Of a stretch of 64,000 bases of DNA, positions 26,501 to 38,500 are shown in pieces. This DNA comes from Sambucus nigra. Taxonomy: Eukaryota; Streptophyta; Magnoliopsida; Dipsacales; Adoxaceae. The position numbers were made by a program, and so were the translations under genes. The stretch spans positions 105,655,967 through 105,719,966 of the forward strand of contig OX422216.1 in the NCBI GenBank assembly GCA_949130495.1. The letters are read 5' to 3'. How positions within the stretch are numbered: position 1 is the first letter of the stretch; every line of letters begins with the position of its first letter. Under the pieces are notes generated by a model that was given only the letters and a program-made list of their open reading frames with translations, searched no databases and had not been told where the DNA came from.

Positions 26501-29500
26501 GTCGCTCCTCAACTTTAGACAAAAGCATGACGAGACCCCGAGGGTATGAAAAAAGGTTCAATCTTGAGGCATTGCAATATTACACCATGTCTAGTTGTCT
26601 TTATTGCATAACATACTTATGAAGCTTTGGTGAAGTCATTTAGTAAGTGGCCACCACCTACCATGATTGAGATGCTGAAAAGAGCTCAGAAGTACACGAA
26701 TGGTGAGGATAACATCTCAGCAAGAGCCACTGACATCCCCCATCCATCTCGGCCTCAACCTAGGAAAAGGAAAGATGTATGTTCTTGAATTAGGGAACCT
26801 CAGCAAAGACAAATTCCAAAGGTAAGAAAGGAAAGAATAATAGAATCCCGAAAGTCAACACTTCACTCCTCTGACGAACAACTCTCACGAACACCCCAGA
26901 GGAGATCTTTTTTGGCAATAGAGTTGCAAAACATCTTACTTGAACCTACGCTAATGAAGTTGCCTGAAGACGAGGGACAAATCGAAGTATTGTCGATTCC
27001 ACAAAGACCACGATCTTCATACCAATGATTGTTTTCACCTCAAGGAAGCCATTGAAGAGGTCATTAAAAGGGGAAACCCGAAGCAATTCATATCCAAGCC
27101 TGAAGTAAACCAATAGAAAGATAACGAGAAACTAACTTTAGTTAATGTCAACACTATCTCAGGTGCATTTGTAGAAAGAAACTCGTCTTCGACTGGAAGA
27201 GGCCCAATTAAGGAAGGTCAACCAGGTTTGTCTCATGAGCAACCCTCGTGTTGAAATCCCAATGATGATCTTCCCAGAGGCCGACCTCACTCGGGTTCCC
27301 TTACCGCGTGATGATCCTCTCGTAGTCACCATGGTAATTGGGAATGCAAAGGCGCACAAAATCCCAATTGATATTAGCTCAACCGACATCATCTTCCAGG
27401 ATGCTTAAAAATCTTTAGGCCTCGCCATGAAGGACCTCATTCCAATTATGACTTCATCGTTGCCTTTAACAGATAAAAGACCTTATACACAAGATATATC
27501 ACCCTCCCTCACTATTGGAGCTGAAGATTGTTGTATCACCATATGGAATAAGTTCCTTATGGTGGACCTGCACTCAACTTACAATGTTATCATGGACAGA
27601 CTCTCAATCAAAAAGTTAGAAGCGATCGTCTCAACCAGGAGAATGTTGATGTGCTTCCCACTCCTTGTGGGGTTGGCGAAGTCCATGGGGATCATAAAAA
27701 GGTCATGGAATGATATAACAAAAAAAGGTCCCTAAAGGCAACTCAAGCCCTTAGAATCACCCTTGAATTATCAGTTGGACCTTAAAACAACTAAAAAGCA
27801 CCTCTGAAGTCCTTACCAACGCTCCTTGAACCTTAACTAAAGTCGTAGGCCCAACGCAGACTTGAATTATTGACCACCGTTGACAAAGAAACATTTTGTA
27901 AACACTCCATGTATAGAATGAAAAGAACATGGTTTGCCTACATTGTTGAATATAATCCCATATCTAAAGATTTCCAAGGATCTGAGCCTCGACTTTAAAC
28001 TCAGTCTTGAGGTCTAAGTACCCCTGATTAAAACTCGATCTTTGAGGTCCAAGTACCCCTCGACTTTAAACACGATGTTAAGGTCTAAATGCCCCTGACT
28101 TTAAACTCAGTCTTAAGATCCAAGTAACCTTGACTTTAACTTCCATATTGACGTCCAAGTACCCGACTTCAAACCTTTTTCCAAGCATTCCAAAGGTCCT
28201 AACCTCAATTCTAAGGTCAAAGTACCACAGATTTTCTAAGGAATGCTAGGATTGTAGAAGGTTCACACACCCTCAACAATAAAAAAAAATTTATAACATC
28301 GAAGAAGGTCCACGACCCAAGATTTTGTCAACTTATAGATTCTCTAAGGATTTCATCCCCATCTCCACTATTGTTTTTGAGGTCTTATGACCCTTAACCT
28401 ATCATTGTCTAGTTTGATACTTCAGAAAAATAAAATACAATGCTCTCGCAGAAAAAGAAATGGAAGCTGCTACTCGAAAAATGTCGACAAAATTCTAAAG
28501 AAAAAATAAATTTCTTATTCGCCAAAGCACAAAAACAACCAAAGGCTAACATGAGCAGATACAATACAAAAGGGAGGAAAATATCTTTTTTCATATCACA
28601 AAAGATGAATTACACAAGATAGAATAGCAATAAATTAAAATACTTTAAATGCTCAAGCAACCTTGTTTTCATCATCTCTAACCCTAAGGGATGATTGAGA
28701 AAATCCCTCCTGACTATCATCCTTTGAGGCAGATGATCTAGGCTGCTCAGGCACATCCTCGTAATCAACTAGGAGAAGCTTAAAAGGTCAAGGTCAGGCC
28801 ACAGAGCAGTGGCATTGGCCTTGCAGTTAGCAAACCCAACAATGTAATGCTCACTTATGAAAGTCTAATACTTCGCGGACTTTAAATACATGTTCAACTA
28901 GGCCCTTCCAAGAGTCGAGAACAGAGCCCTCAACTTTAGTATGCATCGTGCAAACCTCAGCAAGTTGCTCTTTAAGATTTTGATACTATGCGTAGTATTG
29001 ATCCCAGTCAATTTCAAAATCAATCAACTAAGTTCAAACTTCCACCAACTTTATAACTGGTATATCTAACTTTTGTTTCTCCTTTTCCATCTTGAGGTAA
29101 CCGGTCCTCAAGGTTTCATAGCTCGATGCTAAAGCCTTATGAGTCAGCTTTAACGTCGCATGGTTAGCAAGAAGCTCCTTGGGCCATGTTAGATTAGGAC
29201 CTCCAAAGGACACAAAGCTCATTCTCCACTACAGCTAAGCGAGACTCTCACTCCTTAAACATGTCTGCTCTAAGCTCCACGAGCTTCTCCAACACCTCCA
29301 GTTAGGCTTTAAAATACTTCCCCTTAGTATCAAGGCCTCCACAGTCTTTAATTATCAAATAAAAACTCCCACTCCAGCCGAGATCGCTCCTAAGGAGACG
29401 GACTTCTTCCAAGCCTGCTCTTATCTACAACTGAGGCCATCATAGTTTCATTTAAGTGTTGGGACTACAAAAACAAAAGACGTCGACAAAACAAAGTTAA

Positions 29501-32500
29501 GACATAAACAAGTAAACTTAATAGTATGTGTGGAAGTTGTTACCTCCATCGGGACATGGACCAACTCCTTTACATTAACCTCAATCCCATGCCCTTCAAA
29601 GTCTCCGCCATAGGAAGGCAGTTAACCCTCACCATAACCTTCAATATGTACTCTACGGAAGTGTAAATGTTTAGGCTCCTATAAACTTGATGAGAATTGT
29701 AGGAGTATAGGTTCTCCAAGTATTTCTAAGGACATGGAATTACCTCAGCACTAGCAAGGGACTCACCCTCACCTATCCTTTCATCCTTCTCCTAAGTATC
29801 GAGGACCACTTTTATGGTAATGACCTCCTCCCCCTTAGAAGTAAAGGTCGGAAGCACCACCTCATCAACACCTAGAACCTTGGAAGGAGTATACAAGGTC
29901 GGAGTCGTCTTCTCCAAAGCCCAAATAAACTATCGGGGCTCCTTATTTGTTAAGACCAAGGGTACAAGCCCCTTGGAATAGAAGACGCGCCTTAAACTAG
30001 TTCAATGGGTCCACCAACATCCTTTACCACTCACAGTGGAGGGTGGGTTCTTCTCGATCCCTTAGTGGGAGGACTAACAACGATCACAGCAGGAAAAGCC
30101 TCGACATGAAGCCCAGCAACCTTGACAGCCTCATTGGATGGGCTAGTAATCTCTACATGTACTTGCCTCTCTTTTCCCTCAACAACAAGCCTCCAAAGAG
30201 TGAGACGCCTTCATTTGCTTCACTTTCTAGGTCCTCCTCTCTTTCTTAGTTGAGGGATCAGATTCTTTTTCTTTCTTAGTTACGGGATCAAATTATGCTC
30301 CAACAATCGTTTGGTTTCTTTTATTCAGGCTTTCTTATCCACAACAAGCTCTTTAAAAAAGGAAAGTAAAGTTAGTGATGTAGATAAAATATTTAAATAA
30401 GAATCGAGAGCGGGTCAAACAAATTTACCAGGGTTGGGTTCAGAAAATCCAATAAAGGCTAGAAGTATCTCGTTGACCGCATCATGGGGACGGGTAAGAT
30501 CAACGTTCGCAGCTTCACCTTTTTCGTTGATGGCTTCAGAGACCTCGGCATCACGAGTGTCTCTTTCAAAGGTAATGGTACAGTCAGGGGCTTGCTTAAT
30601 CCAGGCCTAAGTATAAACTCTTCATCATTGGCACCAATGAAGCGGTTAGACCCGCCAAGCTTAGGGTCAGTCCCCAAACCAATTGCAAAGAGCCAAGCAA
30701 ATGTCACAAACGTATCAAAAGCGATTTTGGTCCACTTCTCCACCTAATCACGGAACGCTCCTCAGGAGTTAGTGGCAAGTTCATTATCACTGGGGCCCAT
30801 TCTAAAGTGTAGGAATAGCCACGTTCGAGGTACTCCTTGATGACCAGTTGCCACCAACGAAGAAGAATCTCTTCCTTCAGTTCTTTGGGGAATTGTGACT
30901 ATCTTTCGCAAAACCCAAGAACCCTTATTTAGGGGTCAAGTACCCTAGAATAGCATCCCCCTTTTTGTCTTAAACTGGAAGCGATAAGAGTAGGCGAATT
31001 GAATTGGGGTCATGTCAAACTCCCGACCACTCGACTCACCAAATGCTAGGACATAAACAATTAGTGTACTCCATGCGTTGGTCACCAACTGGGTAAGGGT
31101 TCAACCAACGGTGATAAGAACCTTGCCCATAACTGAGGGTAAAGGGAAACGATCCATGTACTCCAAAAATAATTCATTGAAGCACACGTACCCAGGGAAC
31201 AAGCCCTTTCATAAGGATCGACGACCCTCAGAAACACTAAATATTGATACGTCCACCTAATAATTGAAGCCTCTTAGGCCCTATCGACAAAATTAAGATC
31301 CAAAGGACCTCGGTATTCCATCATAGGGGTACAAATCTTCGTAATAGGTGGAAAGAGGAATGTTTTACCCCATCGCTAGGCAAGCGACCACCCCTAGGTA
31401 GGGTCAGCCATAGTTAAAGGGGTGGGGTTTAACACCTAGGGAGGATACTTCTTAGGAGCCATTAAAATTATTGAAGAAAACTTAAGGAAGGATGGAAGAA
31501 GGAAAGGAGACAGAGGAAAGAAAGCAAAAATTTGAGAACTCAAAATTTTTGCAAGTGCGTTGGGGAAATGTGTGAAGAGTAGTGAGCTTTTATAAAGGAC
31601 AATCAACTTTCCCTTCAAAAGCACGTTAATAACCTAAAGAGATAGGCATTCCAACTGCTTCATTGCAACGACTAGTTTGTCCCACTAAATCTCATTTATG
31701 ATAGGATCTTTTAGTAAAATACCTTAATACCCTTGCATTATTTTTACTCTTGCATTATTTTTACTGACTACTCCCCCTTACATGGTTATGAAAGAAATAA
31801 GGGGATGCCGATGATACCAAGCATGATCCTAACCTACAAACCTTTTGGAAGAGGTCCCACATCTTAGGTCGAGATCTCGACTAGCCGGTCGATCTTGGGG
31901 AGCATAAAACTAGCTTTCGAGCAAGATTTGTCCAGGTCAGTAAATCGATGCATACTCTCCACTTCTAGTTGCTTTTTTTAACCACGACTAGGTTTCACAA
32001 CCACTCAAGGAATTGAACTTCCGTAATGGACCTTTCCTCTAGAAGTTTCCCCACTTCCTCTTTAACTCCCTGGCTTTTTACAGAGCTGTTCGGCAAGCTT
32101 TTTGGACGATGGGTGCATAAGACGAATCAACATGCCATGCGAACACATCTTGGTTCTTCCTTAAGAAGTCTGTCAGTTCTTGCTTTTTCGTGTTGGTTAG
32201 CAAACTACCGATCCAAAAAAATCTTTGGATAGTCGAGATCAATGACTACCTCCTCCAAAGGCTCCATGACCCGATTAGCAGGGACGACCAAGTCTCCTCC
32301 ACCCCAGGTCGTTCATGTTGTAACTGCTACTTGATGGGCAGGCTCCCTTCTAGAGTGACTTCCTCCACCTTTTCCTTATGCTATTTTGGTCTGATTCCTA
32401 GGATAAAGTATTGTAGAGCAAAGGCCTAATTGCCCATTATCTCTAATACTCCCCGATCGGTGATGCATTTGAGCTTCTGGTGGTAGGTCGAGGGCACAAC

Positions 32501-35500
32501 CCACATCGCAGGGATCCATCCTCTACTTAGAATGGCATTATATGGTGAGTCAATATCTACCACCAAGAATTCAATTGACTTGGAGATTCATCATGCTCTG
32601 ACGGGCAACATGACCTTTCTCAATTGTAAGGTCATTTTTTCGGCAAAAAATGGCCGACAGTACCGTGGCCTCCTTGAGATCTTCCAAGCGCAAATTAGCT
32701 AGTTGAAAAGTTTTATATTCATGATTTTAGATGAGTTGTCATGATCGACTAGGAGTTTGTCGACGTCCCAGTTAGATTTTCACAAGGAGATGACCAATGC
32801 ATCGTGATAAGGAGTCCTTACTCCTACCAAGTCTTCTTCGGTGAAAATGATGGGCCTCGTGTGATCCACCTCCTCGGGTCCGAGACGTTTCCATGTAACA
32901 AGTTTACGAGGGTCTACCCGAAAGGCTTCCATGATTGCGGTTACTTTATTCATCTCAATTCAGATCATGCTACCTTCAATTTAGTTGGGAGTGGATGCCC
33001 CATAAATCATGGTGGGCATGTGTATCTCATCATTTTCGTCCAAAACATTGTTTGGTCTTTGCTCGATTACGGCCTTCACTTTATTGGATTTTCGTTCGAT
33101 ATAATCTCAAGGTGTTCGGATTGAACAAGATCCTCTAATTGGATTTGAAAGTCTTGCAATTCTCTGTTTTGTGTCGGTAATCCATGTGATAGTAACATCT
33201 AAGTCATATTTCTCTTAGTTAAGTCCCCACCCAATTTCCTATGCCATTTGAAATATTGTTCATCATTTATCATTTATCTTATGCAGGACCTTATAGATCA
33301 GCACTCTAAAGACGGTGTCGATCGCCTTATAGGCTTTGGTCGTATTTGCTTTCTCTCCAACCTTTTTAGGCTCATCATGCTTCCTCGCTCCACTCTTGGG
33401 TTCACTGGTCTTCTACCAACCTGCAGATTGGTCTTCCTCGATGACAGCATCCTCCACTTTTGCGTGTCTCAATTCTAGACATGAGGACATTGATTATGAT
33501 TTCCTCCCTTTTGTCTAGCGACTAATAAATCATGGATTCGTTAGGATGGTCGATTTTAAAAGACGATATGGCTACTTACTCCGCACAATCCTTTATCTCG
33601 TTGTACACCTCTCAATACCTTATGGCGTATTCTTTAAGAGTTTCGTGCCTATTTTATCCTGAGGACAATGAGAGCATCCATTCTCTTCGGGTGGGAACTG
33701 TTAGTAGTGAACCGAGCAGTAAAGGCCTCGGCTAATTGCTTGAACTTGATAATTGATCCGACAGGCAGCTTTTTGAACCACTTCTGAGCGACATCTCCTA
33801 GGCTTGATGGGAAAATTCTGCACATAAGCGCCATTAGTTAATCCACAGAACCATAACTTAGCAATATTGTCGAGCATGGTCGATCTGTCTTTCCATCGTA
33901 GACCTTGAACGTGGGCGCGATGAACTTCTTGGGAGGCTCCACTTCCTCCAAAGACCGAACAAATGGGGACCTCATCAAGTTTACGAGTATTCTACGAGCC
34001 AATTCCTTGGTTGTTCAGGTTCTCATGTGAGTAACTCTCTCATCCAACTCCTTGCGGATGAAACTTCGTATGTCATCCTTCTCATACATATCTCTCTATT
34101 CTGAGGATCTTTCGCCGCCCTTTCCTGAGGGTGGTTGCTTGCCTCGTCGTCGTCGTTGCGTACTCCCTCCTCGGCTGCAAGTTTTACTCGCTTGAGGACT
34201 GGTGGGTACACGACATCTGGACGCATGTGTCTTTCTCAATAGAGTTTTCTCTCTATCTACTCTAATCGACTGTGGAGTTGATCGTTCTCTTCTTGCCTAC
34301 GTTGGGTGCTTCTATTCTGCTTGCGCAGGCGTTTTTCGTACGCATCGATCATAATTGAAAACTAGCTAGGGCAGGGTAGCCCGTGAGCGTCGCGAGGTTA
34401 GTTGTTATGAGATTGGTACTGTGAACCAGAATAACTCCCATCATGGTGATAGTGTATGGCAAATACACTATCAAATCTCACTCGAGGAGGGGATGGCGAG
34501 GTATATCCGTTTTTCCAAACATTGCGCGAACTATGGTAGTTCTCTGATGCATTGGCCATTGGTAAGATGTTGACGATTAAGATTGGGCTCGTGAGAATCG
34601 TATAAGGGATCCAAGAGATCCCCACAGACGACGTCAATTGTAAGTGTATAAAACTTATTGGTTCAGTTAATTTGAATACACAAGCCTACTACAATTCAAT
34701 TGCAAAGATTATCAAGCATACATGTATAAAGAACATAGAGATATACGTGGTTCGACAAGAATTGCCTACGGCCCTGGAGGGGGAGAGTTTTTTTATTGAT
34801 TGAGAGTATAATTTGGCCAAGTTTTCAGGTTCTCTCACATCATGTCTCGCTAATGGGGTGGTTACAGTTATTCACAATGCCAAATACTAGTGTCCGCTTA
34901 TCACTGATCATTTTGTGGTGATAAGTCTTGTTTAAACGTATTCATATTTCATGATTTATCACGTGTCAGCTAGGAAATTATCAAAATGAAATCTTTTATG
35001 TTTTTTTCTCGCCTTTTATAGACGTAGGTTCCAAGTTAAGTGGGGCCCACATGCCTTTGTAAACTTGTAAAATTTCAAATCCGAGGGTACCTTAGTATAA
35101 GTTGAGATTAACTTTTATGCAAGGTTCTAAAAGGCGCGAGGCGTGGTCGAGGCGTAGAGGTCAAGCCTCAAGCCTTAGGAGGCCTAGGCGCGCCTAGGCG
35201 GAGCCTAGGCGTAAAAAGGCGTTTTTCCTTTTTTTATTATTTTAATTATTCTAAGGCTAGTAATATAATAAAATAAAACATACCTTGAATTTTGAAAATA
35301 TATTCATACGTTTGGTAGCCATCTTTCTCATATTCATGCTCCATAACCAATATTTGTCAACTAATCCTTCGTTTTTTTTAAAAAAAGTGTGCCTTAAGCC
35401 TTTTACCAAGAATAAGGCGTAATAAGGCGTGAGCGATGCGTTTCTCCCAAGCCTCAAGCCTAGGCGGAGCCTAGGCGGGCCTTTTAGAACACAGCTTTTA

Positions 35501-38500
35501 TGGCAAATAAGTGCTATCAAACACGCATAAAAGCTGAAAAATAAGAAATATTCCTCATTTTCCGGGGCAGATTGTGCTATCAAACAAGGTCTTAGTTCTT
35601 TGCACATATTATCTCATCATATCATCTTTATATATACTCTGAATTATCTTTGAGATTATTGGATATTCGTAAATAATAACATTTTTGAAGGTGTTGGGTC
35701 AAGGAGTTTACTTTATCCCTTGCTGAGACATTTGAAAGCTCATCCATTTTATTCTTAGATTCCCAGGTAGGAGATTGCGAATGTGGAAAAAAGCGTGGAT
35801 GACGTAGCGTGCCAAAACCAATATATAGTTCAACAATTTTTATTCATTAATGTTTCATTTTGTACTTGAGGGACATCGTGTTAAGATTGTTGACCGTCGG
35901 ATGTAAAGTGTTTGATGTAATCGAAACAATTGTCTTTTTACAACTGTGGATGTAAAAGTGTTGATATTAGTTCTGTGACTTTATATGTAAAATGCCCATC
36001 TTGCCTAGTTATGAATGAGATGAATGAAATATTATACCAACTTATTAAGTTATTAATTGTATGTGCCATGGTGAGCAGGTAGGCTGAGGTCCAATTAGTG
36101 TAGGTTAGGGTCAAAGCGTGAAACTATAAGTCTTACATACCGATGTATATGAGCCAATTACTCCATATTCATTTAGTAAGAACGATTGATTTCTTCTTCT
36201 CATTGATGATTTTAGTAGAAACGTGGGTTTATTTCTTACGAGAAAAATCAAAATTGTTTTGTGCATTCAAGAAATTCAAAGCACTAGTTGGAAAGGAGGG
36301 TGTTTATGACGTTAAAGCCATGATATCAATTAAATGAGGGGAATTGATTTCTAATAAATTTGCGTCTCCTCAACAAAATGGGGATGCCAATAGAAAAATA
36401 GATCAATTCTAAACACGACTTAAAGCATTTTAAATAGCGAAAGAATAGCAAAGAAATTTTGCTCTGAAGTCGTTGATTAATGATTATTTATCAAATTGGT
36501 TAGCACATAAAAGAAACTTCAGGCGAAGCTTCGATCGAAAGAAAATTGGGTATCTCACAGTTAAGAGTATTAACTGCATTGCATATATGCTAAGTGTGGA
36601 GTCAAAATAGGTCCAATATAGATGACAATAGTGAAAATACATATATATTGGCTCCGATTCATGCTCCAAAGGCTACAAGTTGTATAATTTTTGTAGTGGC
36701 AAGGTCATTACTAGTTGAAATATCATGTTTGATGAGGAGGGCACTTGGAATTGGGATGTTCAAAAGTAAGACTGTGACTTTCTTTCCATTTGGTGAAGAA
36801 AGGTGATCAAGTCATAAAGGAACAAAAGCTTGCTACACCTCCATCAGCACCATGGATACCAATGAAGATTCATCCCCATCGTAATACCTATTAAAAGCTC
36901 AAGTGAAACAATCTCGCGCATGAGGAGCTTGCAAGAAATTCAAAGGGTAATTGAAAATCAAAATGAGCTAACATTTTGTCTTTTCCTGATTATGGGTCAA
37001 TAAGTTTCAAAGAAGCCATACAAAGAAAAAGATGGAGATATGACATCGACAAGAATGACATGCGGAACTTTACAAGCCTTAAAAAGGGCATAAATCGATT
37101 TGAGTAGATTAGGTGTACCAGGCAAAAACAATGATAAAAGATAAATGGAGAGATACAAAGAACGACTAGTCGCCAAAGGGTTCAACGACCCCGCATTGAT
37201 TACGAGGCATTTGCTCATGTTGTTCGCCTTGAAACAGTAAGGCAAATGTATCTTTAGCGGACAAAATAAAAAGAAAATTCACAAGTGTGTTTTTCAACTG
37301 TACATCTTGTGGAAGTATATGGTGAGCAACCTGTGGGAGATTTGAACATCAATATCTCCAAGATAACATGTTTAAGAAATGCCCGTGTGAACATTTATAT
37401 AAAAGTGAATGAAAATAAATATTTTTGGCTTGTTTTCTTATATGAATGCACATGTTTGAAGAATTTGAGAAGATCATAACAAAAGAATTTGAGATGAAAA
37501 ACATTGGGCTCATGTCATATAATCTTTGGCATAGAATTAAATATTTACCTCCCAGGAAAGCTATTCAAAAGAAGTTCTTAAGAAATTAATATGAGTGAGT
37601 CTAATCCCGTAAGAACACCCATGGAATATGGAGTCAGTTTGTCAAAGCGTGACAAGTACACGACTAAACATTCTTTATGGGATAAGACTAGTTAGCCGAT
37701 ATATGAAAGTACCAACAACTCACATGACGGTTGCTAAAAGAATTTTTCGCCACATAAAAGATACAATTGATTATGGGCTATCTTATTCATTTATCAAACA
37801 CTTTCAAACTTATCACATACAGTTAAAGCAATTAGGGTGGAAACTTGGATGTAGAAAGAGCACTAGCGGATTCTTGTTCTACCCAAGAGATACAATATTC
37901 ATTTACACATCAAAGACGCAACATGTGTCATGCGGTTTGGCTAAGAAATTTGGTGAATGAGCTTACTATGCCATAAAAGCGATCGACATACGTGAACAAT
38001 AAATCAACACTTGCATTGGCAGCGTTCCGTGATATAAGCACTCAAATTGACACGAGGTATCACAACATCATAGAGTGCAGAGGAAAGGAGGTGCAAATGA
38101 AGTATGTGAGGTATCACGGTCAAGTTGCCAACAATTTCATGAAGCCATTAAAGCATGATGCGGTCCACAAGTTACGAATACTACTTGGAGTTGGAGAGCC
38201 AAGTTTAGGAAAGGGTGATAAAAGTTCAACTATTTTTTGCGCAAAATATTTGTATTTTTAATTGGGATAATTTTCTACTTTGTTTTGGACTAGCTTTATT
38301 AGCTGTTTAATTATGGCCCTATTAATTGTTCAAGTCCATTTAGTTGAAGTTACTAAAATATACCTAGATTACTCTTGTACCTATAAAAATGTCTACATTA
38401 CGAGAATAGTTGGTAGATTGTAGATGAAAGTTGTAATTAATGAGGTCACTAGATCTCTCCCTTGTCCTATAAATAAGGATGGTGTCCAGCTATTTTGTAA

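Larger units (their letters stand above)
6692..31885 (+). mobile_element. Tat-type Ty3/gypsy retrotransposon, heavily nested, without RT or integrase
   Basis: The 5' LTR starts TGATACCAAGTATG (6692) and ends ..ACCATCA (25904). It is split by a hAT element and by the Tekay element at 8763-25628. The primer site region is TTTGGCACCGTCTATGGG (25906), typical of Tat-like elements. Decayed gag and protease follow, then a tandem repeat, an antisense reading frame, a purine tract (about 31788-31811) and a 3' LTR start TGATACCAAGCATG (31812) that survives for only about 75 bp. No RT, RNase H or integrase was found between 27740 and 28640, so this is a non-autonomous or deleted copy. Confidence 0.65.

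Noticed and set aside
35257..35607. 116-residue minus-strand frame
   Set aside because: It spans the MITE 35120-35494 and its target duplication, so it is a chance frame.
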